Assembly: GCA_964472095.1 (NCBI GenBank)
Contig: CAYYIV010000010.1
Span: 1-64,000, forward strand
DNA from: Pelagibius sp964472095
GTDB lineage: Bacteria; Pseudomonadota; Alphaproteobacteria; Kiloniellales; Kiloniellaceae
DNA length: 64,000 nt
Reading direction: 5' to 3'
The notes below the pieces were generated by a model. That model made no database searches. It saw only the letters and a program-made list of their open reading frames with translations, and was not told the origin of the DNA. Every line of letters begins with the position of its first letter. Positions within the stretch are counted from its first letter, which is position 1. Positions 53,001-61,532 of this stretch are shown piece by piece. Position numbers and translations under genes: made by a program.

Positions 53001-55537
53001 CAGGGTCCGACCCGTCGGTCGGCCAGATGGACCGCCGCATGCGCTGCCGACTGCCACTCCAGCAGCCGCCGCCGCGAGACGAAGACGCGCCACAGGGCTC
53101 GCCCGATCGCATCGACTGCGAGCACGGCCTCGTAGGCCATGAAGACGATCGCGAGCAGCCAGCGCCCGGCATGGTCGACCAGTTGGCGCAGCATGCTTCG
53201 CGCGGCGCCGCGGCGCCGGCCGCGCGCCAGGTTGGTTACGAGATCGGTGAACAGGTAGGCGCCGGGTGCGGCCACCGTCAATGCTGTCCAGATCTCGGCC
53301 GAGCCCGGCAGCACCAGCCATCCGACCGACGCGAAGCCGACCAGTGCCGGGGGGATCAGGCTGCGGCGCAGGTTGTCGAGGATCTTCCAGCGGTCGCGCA
53401 AAGAGAGCCGGCTGGGCGCGCGTGCACCGCTGCGCAGGGGTACCGACCCCGCGAGCCAGGGCAGCAGCTGCCAATCGCCACGAATCCAGCGGTGGGCGCG
53501 GCGGGCATAGGCGAGGTAGTTCGGGGGAAAGTCTTCATAGAATACTATGTCGCTGGCCAGCGCCGCTCGCCCGTGCAGGCCCTCGAAGAGATCGTGGCTG
53601 ACGAGCGCGTTCTCCGGAACGCAGTCGTGCAGGCATTGATGGAAGGCCGCGACGTCGTAGGCGCCCTTGCCGGTGAAGATACCTTCGCCGAACAGATCCT
53701 GATAGACGTCTGAAACCGCGCGGCTGTAGATGTCGATCGCCGTGTCGCCGGTGTAGAGGCGGGTGAAGAGCGAGCGCCCGCCGGCGCCCGGCGAGATCTC
53801 GACCCGCGGCTGGATAAAGGTATAGCCCCTGCGCGGTGTTCCTGTTTTGGTGTCGAACTCGACCCGATTGAGGGGGTGGGCGAGCGCCCCGAGAAGCCGA
53901 TTGATCGCATCTGGCGGCGCCATAGTGTCGGCATCGAGTGTGACAACGAAGCGGGTCCGGTGGAGCGCGTCGACGGCGCCCTCCCGCAAGGCGAAGGCAT
54001 CGGGCTTGTAACCAAGGATGAAGGCGGTGAACTCCTCGAGCTTGCCGCGCTTGCGTTCCCACCCCATCCAGCATCCTTCGGCGACATTCCATCGGCGAGC
54101 CCGGTGGAGCAGTGCGAATGGCGTCCGGTCCGCGTAGCGCGCGTTGAGCCGCCGGATACCGGCGACCAACGCCGCCTCGATCGGCGCATCTTCGGGCGTC
54201 CGCTCGCTGTCGGCATCCGCGAGGTCGCTCAGCAGTGTCATGTGAATCAGCGGATCCGGGTTTGACAGCCAATGGCTCTCCAGCCGCTCGATAAGCGGCC
54301 CGATCTCACTTTCCTGCCGGATGATCACCGGCATCACCAGCGCCGCCTCGCAGTCCGAGCCGAGGCCGCGCTCGACGTCCAGTTTCGGCAACACTCGGGG
54401 CGGCATCAACTGGGTGACGATCCAGTGAGTCAGCGTGACGCTGATGATCAGGGCTGGTGTGAGCGACAGGAATATCCCGGCTATCCAGGCCCAGGCGCCG
54501 GCGTCGAGTGAGGCAAGCAGCAAGGCCGGCACCGCGAGAGCGGCCAGAGTGAAGCTCGCCAGCGCAGCGCCGTAGGCGATGCCGGGGTGGGCGACTGCCC
54601 AGCGCGGCAGCGCGCTGCCGGGGCTGACGCGAAAGCCGACGGTCCGCTCGAGTTCCGCCCGGCCTTCGGCGACCAGCCAGCAGCCGACGTGTCCGCGGCG
54701 CGGTGCACCTGCATGGGCGCGGGTCAGCTTCAGTACCGTCTCGGCGACGTCCCATTCGTTGACGCGCGCGCCCGCGGCGATTTCCTCGACGACCTTGCGA
54801 TAGTGGTCCCGGGTGTCGAAATCCATCTGTGGATAGACCCCTGCGGGATCGGCCCGGAGGATGCCCTCCACCCAGCTGACCTCCTCGAAGAAGGCTTTCC
54901 AGGAGGTATTCGACACCGCCATCAGCGCGGAGATCGCCCGGGAGACGCCTTCGGTCGGGTCCAGGGATTCGCGAGGAGCCAGCCCGGGGGTCGGTTCGAA
55001 CGGCGCCTCGAGTTCGGGCAGGAGTTCGGAGAAGGCGAGCACGAGTATCTCTAGGCAGGCGAGGCGCAGCATCGCCGGAAACGCCCAGAGCTCGGCGATC
55101 GTCAGCGGACCGTCCTGTTGATAGGCTTTGATGAAGTCCGCGGCCCCCCCGAGGCTCACCTGCATGTGCGCGGTGTCCAGCATGCCGTGTGCCAGAGCCA
55201 TGACCCGCGGTATTCCCCGGAACTCGGGCGCGGCAAGGCGTGGCAGGCGGTGGTAGAAGGCGGCGGGCATGTCCTCGCGCACCTGCCGGATGGCGCGGCG
55301 GACATGAAACTCGTTATCGAGCAACCACTCGCAAGCTTTCGCGGCCTGATGCGGCGCCTCGACACAGCACCCGCGGGCACGGTCCAGCCATGAAACCACT
55401 TCGGCGAGTCGACCCCACGCAGGTGCCGGCTCAGGCCAACCCCGAGCGATATCGTGGCGCGCCCTCAGCGCGGCGGCGGCGAGGGCGAGCGCCTGGTTCG
55501 GAGCTGCGGCGCTTTCCGACGCGACGGCGAGGGTCAC
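47093..55537 (-). CDS. ndvB: Cyclic beta-1,2-glucan synthase (NdvB/ChvB/Cgs)
   Basis: The product has about 2814 residues (GTG 55537, overlapping the USP stop as GTGA) or 2838 (ATG 55609). It makes cyclic beta-1,2-glucans, periplasmic osmoregulated glucans. Domains in order: N-terminal region with membrane helices near 345-410, GT84 glycosyltransferase with DADTMAPPDAINRL near 555, further helices near 750-860, and a glycoamylase-like domain (GMDFRPLYDTETRTFFIGHN). Two GH94-type carbohydrate domains and the GH94 phosphorylase core (IGTGDWNDGMDRVG near 2515) close it. Length and order are those of full-length Cgs. It is coupled to an upstream universal stress protein gene. Confidence 0.95.
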   Translation of the reverse strand: MTLAVASESAAAPNQALALAAAALRARHDIARGWPEPAPAWGRLAEVVSWLDRARGCCVEAPHQAAKACEWLLDNEFHVRRAIRQVREDMPAAFYHRLPRLAAPEFRGIPRVMALAHGMLDTAHMQVSLGGAADFIKAYQQDGPLTIAELWAFPAMLRLACLEILVLAFSELLPELEAPFEPTPGLAPRESLDPTEGVSRAISALMAVSNTSWKAFFEEVSWVEGILRADPAGVYPQMDFDTRDHYRKVVEEIAAGARVNEWDVAETVLKLTRAHAGAPRRGHVGCWLVAEGRAELERTVGFRVSPGSALPRWAVAHPGIAYGAALASFTLAALAVPALLLASLDAGAWAWIAGIFLSLTPALIISVTLTHWIVTQLMPPRVLPKLDVERGLGSDCEAALVMPVIIRQESEIGPLIERLESHWLSNPDPLIHMTLLSDLADADSERTPEDAPIEAALVAGIRRLNARYADRTPFALLHRARRWNVAEGCWMGWERKRGKLEEFTAFILGYKPDAFALREGAVDALHRTRFVVTLDADTMAPPDAINRLLGALAHPLNRVEFDTKTGTPRRGYTFIQPRVEISPGAGGRSLFTRLYTGDTAIDIYSRAVSDVYQDLFGEGIFTGKGAYDVAAFHQCLHDCVPENALVSHDLFEGLHGRAALASDIVFYEDFPPNYLAYARRAHRWIRGDWQLLPWLAGSVPLRSGARAPSRLSLRDRWKILDNLRRSLIPPALVGFASVGWLVLPGSAEIWTALTVAAPGAYLFTDLVTNLARGRRRGAARSMLRQLVDHAGRWLLAIVFMAYEAVLAVDAIGRALWRVFVSRRRLLEWQSAAHAAVHLADRRVGPWAEMIAAPILASTVALALAVVDPAGLPGAAPLLLLWFASPEIARFISRPAREVAETLGSEDRIYLRQVARRTWLFFERFAGPDENWLPPDNFQESPHEEIAHRSSPTNIGMLLLSALAARDLGYIGLRDLAARTTCTLDSLDRLETYRGHTLNWFETKTLSSLEPRYVSTVDSGNLAVSLLTLLEGCREAARGPAMTPALWSGLEDSIRLLRDAASSLPAAQRMAILDRLDAILDRLPATRSAPATWRSALLEITAGDWSAIQTLVPQVLEQAKLTDPHEIHLWLERSDHHLATMRRDLDSLQPWWALVDTLPGSLGAMAQYVDALPRPDAALDGIAERITRARTALSVAAPADAGGRRWVDEMTTALDSGAAACRQLCENLESIAKRARERAFGMDFRPLYDTETRTFFIGHNLGPDRLDPHHYDLLASEARLASYFAIAKRDVPAEHWFHLGRPITAVGGTLAALSWNGSMFEYLMPALLLPSDAGRLLGQSERAAVSAQRRYGEKLGLPWGVSESGYAARDAAHRYQYQAFGVPGLGLKRGLAEDYVVAPYASALALAVAPTAAAANLRRLEKLGLRGRYGFFEAADFTPDRRPAKGGFTAVRAYMAHHQGMILAAIDNALNNGVLIKRFGSEPHMRSTELLLQERVPWEFPPEQATEAETVVPDLARSPTPVLHGWTAPMEPAPQFHVIGNGSFASWVTGAGGGALWWHDQALTRWTGDALSRRGDARLYLSDRESGAVWSLGDSAPGPSIETRFHAHKVEFHERAEGLSTSLEIVVAPADDVEIRRITLLNHSGETREIDVTSYAEVVLAPPAAHERHPAFSKLFVYSERLDGPEALIYTRRPRQLSDRPPVLVHSLLAADPAVIPAGFETDRRAFLGRHGNTERPRGATGALEGGAGWTLDPIMALRARVKLAPGARAQFAFVTAAAGSRASVLEIVQRYASAPALDWVMEDAVHSAALEARRLGIDSIALAQAQALSRDLVFPRPPAQVLAVATEAELPAQPHLWALGVSGDLPIILVRVKDLLRASLLPAVVRAHQWWQRQGLRTDLVILREGASGYQEPIRDLLVSALRAAGIPEGLGGAANVHLLAADRIGEVERRTLEAAARLSLDGAAGNLVEALATRHPTRTAPPQFQPVGPPPPEPPPAPALLRPLNCAFDNGYGGFTCDGGDYVIHLDGGRRTPAPWCNVLANETFGTIVSEAGLGFTWSINSGEHRLTSWSNDPLVDPQSEALYLRDEETAAIWTLTPLPAGGDVPCQIRHGPGATTWRRNAEGLEQRLTVFVPPEGSVKLALLSLSNAGTRGRRFTATYYAEWLLGALASMARPHLVCGYDVENRALIARNDWNPEFGGRTAFLTASRPPHSLTCDRAAFLGRQGDPARPAGLTAWSLDGALDGIADACAAFQVHIDLAPGATEEVVFVLGEGGDPAEAATLASHWSNVERVKQALVANAAAWNQRLGAVTVATPDPAFDLLVNRWLLNQTFSSRVLARAGFHQAGGAFGFRDQLQDMMALLFVEPQRVRAHILDCATRQFTEGDVLHWWHPPSGRGVRTRCSDDLLWLVYATGRYVGATGDVSILTEEAPFLSAPLLAEDEEDRYAQFEAGPERATLFEHCRRALEQGVTTGAHGLPLIGTGDWNDGMDRVGREGRGESVWLAWFAAVCADAFAELAVDVNREDLGAFWGLRAEELRRAADSAGWDGAWYARAFADDGLPWGSKDSDECQIDSISQSWAALAGGLSPQRTAAAVASATERLVDPEARLVRLLTPPFDRTPRDPGYIRAYPPGVRENGGQYTHAAAWLGLAHARLGDGDRAYEIFDLINPIRRTSSPADADLYRAEPYVLPGDVRGAGPGIGEAGWTWYTGASSWTWQLAVEGILGVSLHRGAVKISPRLPKDWGHAEVRVQGPDGSLVISIENPERLGSGRVELTVSGRPVDGDCVILPTDGSERRINARLHPIEPTKAKA

Positions 55538-56565
55538 ATCTGCGCCCGACTCGGCAGTCTCACGGCCTGCGTGCGCTCCGCATATCGCTGGATCCGTAGC
55601 GGCTGCCACTCATAGCTTCGAACGAGAAGAATGGGCTTGTCGACGTGATTGATCAGATAGTCGGCGACACTGCCCACGGACAGGTCGGAATGCCCGCTGA
55701 GTCCGGTCGAGGACAGCACGATGATATCCGCATTGTCCTCCTCGACGGCGCGCGCGAGCGCGTGCCGGGGATCGCCGTTCGCCAACACCCGTGTTCGCAT
55801 GGAAACCTGAGCGCGTGGCAGCCGGGATTTCACCCCCCGCAGGTATTGCTCGGCAATGCGCTCGTTGCGTTGGCGTAGCTGGTCGCGCAGTGCGAGGGCC
55901 TCTGCTTCGAGCGGCCCGGTTTCGGTAAGCTCGATGTTCGGTGCCGCGTGGACCAGCACGATCTCGGCGTCGTGAGCGGCCGCGATCCCAGCCGCGATCG
56001 GCAGGGCGCATTCAGATCGCGACGAGCCGTCGAGCGGCGTCATTACTCTGCGATACCGTAGGGGCTCGTCACCGGTACCGGCCGATGGGACGAGCAGCAC
56101 CGACCCTTTGCAAGCTTCCGCGACGCGCCGCGCCGTACTGCCCAACCCGGCGAATTGCCAGTGGCTGTCGCCGCCGACGCCCAACACCGTCAGGTCCGCC
56201 CGTTGATCGCAAGCCCAGGCACAAATGCGTTCCGCGGCCAGTCCATCGATCACCACCGCGCCCGTCCGAAGGTCATCGAACTGCGCTGCAAGGTGCCGCA
56301 CCTCGTTCTCGGCGTCGCGGTGGCGCAGTGTCCATTCGACCGGGTCCGTGGGGGCCTGGTTGCTGGCCGCCGGCTCGAGAACGCGCATCACCGTCAGTCG
56401 CGCGTCCATCGCCGAGGCGATCGCGGACGCGTGCGCCAAAGCGGCGTGCGAAAAGGCAGAGGTGTCCACGCATGCCAGAACATGACGAAAGACCCCCTGG
56501 CTTTCGATCTTACCAGACAACTTCTGGCCGCCCTTCGGGGCTTCACTGATCTCAATTGTGGGCAT
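55534..56565 (-). CDS. Universal stress protein with two UspA domains
   Basis: The 343-residue protein contains two Usp domains (about 25-165 and 172-320). The ATP-binding-type loops are seen in TVLGVGGDSHWQFAGLGSTA, SVLLVPSAG and VLSSTGLSGHSDLSVGSVAD, then PILLVRS. Tandem Usp proteins bind nucleotides and serve in stress and dormancy. It is the first gene of a two-gene operon with the cyclic glucan synthase. Confidence 0.88.
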   Translation of the reverse strand: MPTIEISEAPKGGQKLSGKIESQGVFRHVLACVDTSAFSHAALAHASAIASAMDARLTVMRVLEPAASNQAPTDPVEWTLRHRDAENEVRHLAAQFDDLRTGAVVIDGLAAERICAWACDQRADLTVLGVGGDSHWQFAGLGSTARRVAEACKGSVLLVPSAGTGDEPLRYRRVMTPLDGSSRSECALPIAAGIAAAHDAEIVLVHAAPNIELTETGPLEAEALALRDQLRQRNERIAEQYLRGVKSRLPRAQVSMRTRVLANGDPRHALARAVEEDNADIIVLSSTGLSGHSDLSVGSVADYLINHVDKPILLVRSYEWQPLRIQRYAERTQAVRLPSRAQM

Positions 56566-57229
56566 GGTGCGCTCCTGTCGAGTGGGCTCCTCGGGTGGCT
56601 TTCCGACCTTCCGTGATCAATCCGAAGTTCTGTGGACCGATCTGCGGCCTGGCGATTAACGTAGTTCATCCATCATCGCGCGCATTGCGGTGTGACGGCG
56701 ACGGCAGGGAGAACCGGCCATGACGCTCCGCGGCAACGCTTTCCGCCAAGGCAGGGATATCCAACACTCCCACCGCCGCGTTGCGAGGCGATAGAGCCAC
56801 CGTCAGCTGCACCCCAACCGCTGAGCGGACTAAGGGGGTGAGGCTGGACACATTCCAATCCCTACCCAGGAAGAACCAGAACCGTGAGTCAACGCATGAG
56901 ACGGGGAGCAGTTCCAACGGAACCAATTGTGTAACCGCTCGCAGCCTCGGCTATCGTCTCAACGTCCTGGTGATCAGTCTTGTGGAATCTTAACTCAGGC
57001 GCGGGCTTAAGAAGCAAACTGAGCCGCAATTCGTAATGCGACAAATTAGCGCCACCTGCTAACCACTACTTCAATTCTACATCGCTATGGCACGGCCCTA
57101 CAACACAGAAACAAGGTGAAGTCACAGGCTTGCCGGGAATTGGGGAGGAGGTGCATCCTTTGATGTGCTGAATCTCAAACGATATAGCCTCCGGCGATCC
57201 TGGGGCGGTTCGATCCAGCAATTGCAGAA
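56566..57229. other. Intergenic, no gene recognised
   Basis: About 660 bp upstream of the USP/glucan-synthase operon. Short frames such as 56666-56926 (minus) lack ribosome sites and known domains. No strong hairpin or promoter consensus was identified. Confidence 0.35.
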
Positions 57230-57376
57230 CTACTTCGTCTCGATGGATACACCATTCTTGTCGAGGTTGAGTTCTATGCCGCTGGTCTTCTGCTGCTCCT
57301 GATAGAGCAAATATCCGGTAACCACTGCGACGGCGGCGAGCGCACCGATGACGAGGTAGAGAACATTGCGATTCAT
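57230..57376 (-). CDS. Small single-pass membrane protein (48 residues)
   Basis: From ATG 57376 it reads MNRNVLYLVIGALAAVAVVT, then GYLLYQEQQK and a charged tail ending NGVSIETK. One membrane helix fills residues 4-25. This pattern recurs in alphaproteobacterial small proteins. It is too short for automatic ORF cut-offs. Confidence 0.65.
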   Translation of the reverse strand: MNRNVLYLVIGALAAVAVVTGYLLYQEQQKTSGIELNLDKNGVSIETK

Positions 57377-57678
57377 CGTCCTGGTGCCCTTGTCCTGTCT
57401 GATCCATGCTCAATACCAGGCCGGATCACCGAAAGCTCATGGCTTGCGGCGACCAAGCGGCCACCCATACTAGTGAGGCACCCGGCGACCGCACATCGTC
57501 CTTGGCGAAACCTACCGTCTGAGGTGTGGCTTATGCTCTCGCGCCGCCGAGAAGAGGCGTGATGCCGGTCATTGCGGTACCGGCAAGGTCTGACGCCATT
57601 CTCACAGCTGGATTTGCCTGGCTCGCATCCCCACCATAGCGATGGAGCCGCTGCCACGTTGACGGGCGCTCGCGCGTC

Positions 57679-57849
57679 TTACTTTTTCAGCGCGTCCTTG
57701 AAGCCGCCAAAAGCATTCTGGACCTTTCCTTCAATCTTCTCGGCCTCGCCTTCGGACTGCAGCTTGGCATCGCCTGTCACCTTGCCGATGGTCTTCTTGA
57801 CAGAGCCCTTGATCTCCTTCACCGCTCCCGCGATCCGGTCCTTGTCCAT
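57679..57849 (-). CDS. CsbD-family stress protein
   Basis: From ATG 57849 it encodes 56 residues, MDKDRIAGAVKEIKGSVKK to FKDALKK, with the CsbD pattern of alternating helix (GKVTGDAKLQSEGEAEKIEG). CsbD proteins are abundant under general stress; the mechanism is not known. Confidence 0.9.
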   Translation of the reverse strand: MDKDRIAGAVKEIKGSVKKTIGKVTGDAKLQSEGEAEKIEGKVQNAFGGFKDALKK

Positions 57850-57876
57850 GACGACGTTCCTCTCCGTGGACTTAGG

Positions 57877-58229
57877 TATCGCTAGCCAAGGCAACCTTAT
57901 TTGTTCAGGAAGGGCTGCGACAGCCTCGGGAAATACCTATAAGCGGGGCGTGATCTGGCGCCCGGAGCCAGGCCATTGCTTCGCAGCCAACCGCAAGGTG
58001 CGGGAACCAGTGGGTGTTCCGGCTGCGGGCCGGGATCCATCATTCAACGCGTCGGTGAAGGCAATCTCGGTCAGCTTCAAGAATTTTCTCTGGTAGTTTA
58101 TCTTTGCTCTAAAGCCATGCTGAGCTTCAGCACCTGACCTCCTGGGCGGAGACAGGACACCCCATAGTCGACGAACTTCACAAAAGTTGTTTTCCTGAGC
58201 GGCCTCGAAAGCACATGAGGAGCATAGTG
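57877..58229. other. Intergenic, divergent promoters
   Basis: About 350 bp between the minus-strand csbD gene and the plus-strand methyltransferase. No gene or clear motif seen. Confidence 0.3.
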
Positions 58230-59549
58230 ATGAGCAGGCGCAAACGGGTTGAGCGGACTTCCAGCGGGCTCTTCAGCCGGTGGCTGAGCACCCCGCTACG
58301 CATGGCCCTGCGAAGAACCTTCAGCAGATACAAGGACTCACCGATCATCTATGAGGTGGTGTTTTCCGACGGCGGCATCTACCAGAATCGCCCTGGAGAG
58401 CCAGAACTCCTCATCCGGTTCAAGACAATCGGGGCCGAAGTGCAAACTGCTTTGTTCACCGACATGGGTTTGCTGGATGCCTATTTCGACCAGACCATCG
58501 ACATTCATGGCGACATCGCAGCGCTTGTGAAGCTGGATGCACATGTGGCCGAGGACCTAGCGACCAAGAACGCCGGCGGACCACATACCAATCCCCTGAA
58601 CATTCTGCGAAACTGGTGGCACAAGGTGCGTCACGATGCGCGCACGGCGGCGCAGGCCAAGGCAAATGCCGAAGCGCACTACGATCTGCCGAACGCGTTC
58701 TTCGAAGTCGTGCTGGGTCCGACCCTCGGGTACACCTGCGCTTACTGGGGCGAGCACACGATGACCCTGGACCAGGCACAACACGACAAGTACGCCCACA
58801 TCTGCAAGAAGCTGGCGCTTGAGCCCGGGTGCCGGCTGGTCGAGGTCGGCTCCGGTTGGGGCTACCTGTCCCTGCTCGCCGCAAAGACCTATGGCGCGGT
58901 CGTCGACAACTATGGCTTGGTCAAGGCGCAAAACGATTACATGCAGGGCATGATCGATGCGCAAGGGCTCGGCGACCGAGTCAGTATCCTGGAGCGGGAT
59001 CACCGCGCGCTCGGCGCCGACGGTCGGCAATACGACCGCTACGTCTCGGTCGGCGTCTATGAGCATGCTCAGGAGAAATACCTGGAAGACTGGATCAGGA
59101 GCATCGCGCGCGGCTTGAACGAGGGTGGCATCGGCGTCCTTCATTTCATCGGCCACCAGGAAAGGCGGGAAACGAACTACTTCATCCGGCATCACGTATT
59201 TCCCGGCTGCTATGTGCCCGGGATCGATAAGACGATCAGGCTGATGTCCAAATACGGCTTGGAAGTGCTTCATATCGAGAACTTGCGGCGTCACTACGCC
59301 TTGACCCTCGACTGTTGGGCGGAGAACTTCAACAAGAACTGGCAGAAAATCCAAGCCCTCGATCCAATGCGCTTCGACGAGGGATTCAGGCGGCGCTGGG
59401 ACGCCTACTTCAGGCTCTGCGCAGAGGGTTTTCGCGCGCCGAACAATCTGCAACGTGTCTACCAAGTTACTTTCAGTAAGGGGGACACGTCGACCTACCC
59501 CATGAAGAACGACTTCATCTATCAGCAGGCAGCTGGGGAAGGGACGTAG
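58230..59549 (+). CDS. Cyclopropane-fatty-acyl-phospholipid synthase family protein (divergent)
   Basis: From ATG 58230 (GAGGAG seven bases upstream) the protein has 439 residues. The N-terminal lipid-binding type domain is followed by a Rossmann methyltransferase: AEAHYDLPNAFFEVVLGPTL, TCAYWGEHTMTLDQAQHDK and LVEVGSGWGYLSLLAAKTYG for SAM. The usual GITLS segment reads VDNYGLVKAQN and the SIGMFEHVG box reads SVGVYEHAQEKYLEDW, so it is a divergent paralogue. HHVFPGCYVPG matches the family lipid box. It may methylate or cyclopropanate membrane lipids under stress. Confidence 0.85.
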   Translation: MSRRKRVERTSSGLFSRWLSTPLRMALRRTFSRYKDSPIIYEVVFSDGGIYQNRPGEPELLIRFKTIGAEVQTALFTDMGLLDAYFDQTIDIHGDIAALVKLDAHVAEDLATKNAGGPHTNPLNILRNWWHKVRHDARTAAQAKANAEAHYDLPNAFFEVVLGPTLGYTCAYWGEHTMTLDQAQHDKYAHICKKLALEPGCRLVEVGSGWGYLSLLAAKTYGAVVDNYGLVKAQNDYMQGMIDAQGLGDRVSILERDHRALGADGRQYDRYVSVGVYEHAQEKYLEDWIRSIARGLNEGGIGVLHFIGHQERRETNYFIRHHVFPGCYVPGIDKTIRLMSKYGLEVLHIENLRRHYALTLDCWAENFNKNWQKIQALDPMRFDEGFRRRWDAYFRLCAEGFRAPNNLQRVYQVTFSKGDTSTYPMKNDFIYQQAAGEGT

Positions 59550-59801
59550 GCCAGTTCATAGGCTGGGTCATAGGCCAGATCATTGGATGGTGCTGACCGC
59601 AGCAGACATCCTTCCCTGACCCATCCGCCGGCGGAGGCGCAAAGCAGTAATTGGCGAGGAGAAGCTGCGCATTGCGGAACGGCAAAATAATTCTTATGAG
59701 TATATTCCGACGCTGTCCGAAAACACAAAGAAACCCTATCTTTTCCGGAACTAAACATCAATAAAGCAAAGAATTATGCCTAGAAGAGAAGGGGCAACTC
59801 A

Positions 59802-60872
59802 ATGAAAATGTATAAAGTCCTTCCGTGTCTTACTGTTGCCATGCTCGCCGGTGCCTGTTCCGACATCGGGCCCAGTTTCGTCGTCGGTGGCGATCAGGCT
59901 ACGGCCAGGGCGCTCCCGCCGCTGGCCGATCCCTTTCAGCAGGCGCTGGTTGACGGCTATACGAAGAACGCCGACGACGAATACGAGCAAGGCAACTACC
60001 GTACAGCCGATCTGTACTATCTGAAGGCGATTGACACTGCGAACGGCAAGAACTCCGTTATGGAGCAACCCAACTCCTGGACCGTAGCGACCGGTGATCG
60101 CGCCCAGGGATTGCACGGGGCCGACAAGCAGTCGGCGGAAAACATGCGCGCCAATCTGGCGCCTTGGATCGCAGACAACAAGCAAAGCAACCCAAGTGCG
60201 GCGGCGGTGCAGCAGTTGAAGTACGATTGCTGGATCGAGCAGCTATCCGAGCAGCAGTACAGCCAAGCGGCTGTTTGTGGCCCCACCATGCAAACCGCGG
60301 CGGTAACGGTACCGGCGCCGGCGCCTGTCGTAGCGCCGTCGCAAGAGTCGACGGCTTCACTTTGTATGCAGGACCCGAGCGGCTACAACGAGAGCGGCAC
60401 GCTTTGCAGGGTCAGCGTCATCAATTTCGCCTTCGACCGCTATGATCTGTTGCGGCCAGGGCAGGATAGCGTCGGCGACCAGACGGCTGCGGAACAGGCA
60501 GCCTCGCTCGACCAGATCCTGCGCCAGGTGGAGACGATCAAGCCGGCCCGGATCGACGTGATGGGTCGTACCGACTCAAGTGGGACGAGTGCCTACAACT
60601 ACGGGCTTTCCGACTGCCGGGCGCAGTCAGTGGTCGCGGCGTTGCGTGCCCGTGGCCTACCGGCAAGCGTGGAAACCCGGATCATACCCATGGGTCAGAC
60701 CGACCTGATCCTGCCGACCGGCGACGGTGTTCGTGAAGAGCAGAACCGAGTGGTCATGGTGGCCTACCAGACCAATCGTAACGCCCCTTCGGCTGCACGG
60801 CCTGAGATGGCCCCGACGCAGGATGCCTTTGGGTGCGGCACGTCCCGCAATCCCTTCCCGCCGATCAGTTAA
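59802..60872 (+). CDS. OmpA-family lipoprotein
   Basis: The 356-residue protein has a lipobox (MLAGAC), a helical middle, a Pro-rich linker and an OmpA-like peptidoglycan-binding domain at about 210-330 (INFAFDRYDLLRPGQDSVGD, IDVMGRTDSSGTSAYN, SDCRAQSVVAAL, EEQNRVVMV). It would link the outer membrane to the wall. The gene is monocistronic in an AT-richer context. Confidence 0.87.
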   Translation: MKMYKVLPCLTVAMLAGACSDIGPSFVVGGDQATARALPPLADPFQQALVDGYTKNADDEYEQGNYRTADLYYLKAIDTANGKNSVMEQPNSWTVATGDRAQGLHGADKQSAENMRANLAPWIADNKQSNPSAAAVQQLKYDCWIEQLSEQQYSQAAVCGPTMQTAAVTVPAPAPVVAPSQESTASLCMQDPSGYNESGTLCRVSVINFAFDRYDLLRPGQDSVGDQTAAEQAASLDQILRQVETIKPARIDVMGRTDSSGTSAYNYGLSDCRAQSVVAALRARGLPASVETRIIPMGQTDLILPTGDGVREEQNRVVMVAYQTNRNAPSAARPEMAPTQDAFGCGTSRNPFPPIS

Positions 60873-61057
60873 ACGGGCTGGCCAGTAGCCACTCCGGGGC
60901 GTGCCGGGTCGCCGGGACGCCCCGGCTCCCGGTCTCCCTGCGGTCGGGGACGCTGGCCCCTGAGCGTTGTTCAATGATGCGGCTTCGTCGAGTTGACTGA
61001 GATGAAGTCCGGGGCCGGCGAGATTGCGCGCGGCGGACGGCGACAGGAGTTTTCCAC

Positions 61058-61267
61058 ATGGCATTAAGTCGGATTATCGGTGTGGTCGTTTTCGCGATCG
61101 GGCTGGTTCTGCTGGGGGTTGCGTATAACTCGACGACCGCCCCGCTGGAAGAACTATCCAGCACGATGACCGGCCGCTACAGTGACGAGACGATGTGGTA
61201 TTTCGTCGTCGGCATCGCAGCGGCCGTCGGGGGTGGATTGCTCGCGGTGTTTGGGAGACGGAAGTGA
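61058..61267 (+). CDS. DUF3185-family small membrane protein
   Basis: The 69-residue protein has two membrane helices (RIIGVVVFAIGLVLLGVAYN and VVGIAAAVGGGLLAVFGRRK) separated by a polar loop. This is the DUF3185 layout. Function unknown. Confidence 0.85.
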   Translation: MALSRIIGVVVFAIGLVLLGVAYNSTTAPLEELSSTMTGRYSDETMWYFVVGIAAAVGGGLLAVFGRRK

Positions 61268-61304
61268 GACTTCACAAACATTCGGTCGACTTTTGGAGAG
61301 TGCA

Positions 61305-61463
61305 ATGAGTCTCGGAACCATCCTGATTATCGTGTTGCTGCTCATCTTGATCGGCGTGTTGCCCTCGTGGCCGCACAGCCGAGGATGGGGCTATTACCCA
61401 AGCGGCGGATTGGGGCTGGTTCTCATCATCTTGGTCGTGCTGCTGCTGCTCGGAAGGATCTAG
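61305..61463 (+). CDS. DUF3309-family small membrane protein
   Basis: The 52-residue protein starts MSLGTILIIVLLLILIGVLP, has the diagnostic PSWPHSRGWGYYPSGGLG and a second helix ending LLLLGRI. It follows the DUF3185 gene by 37 nt. Function unknown; often seen in stress clusters. Confidence 0.88.
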   Translation: MSLGTILIIVLLLILIGVLPSWPHSRGWGYYPSGGLGLVLIILVVLLLLGRI

Positions 61464-61532
61464 GTCCCGCATTTGCCGCGGACAGCGCGGGCTGACGCAG
61501 CGGACTGGTTTCAACTCCGCCATGAAGATGCA

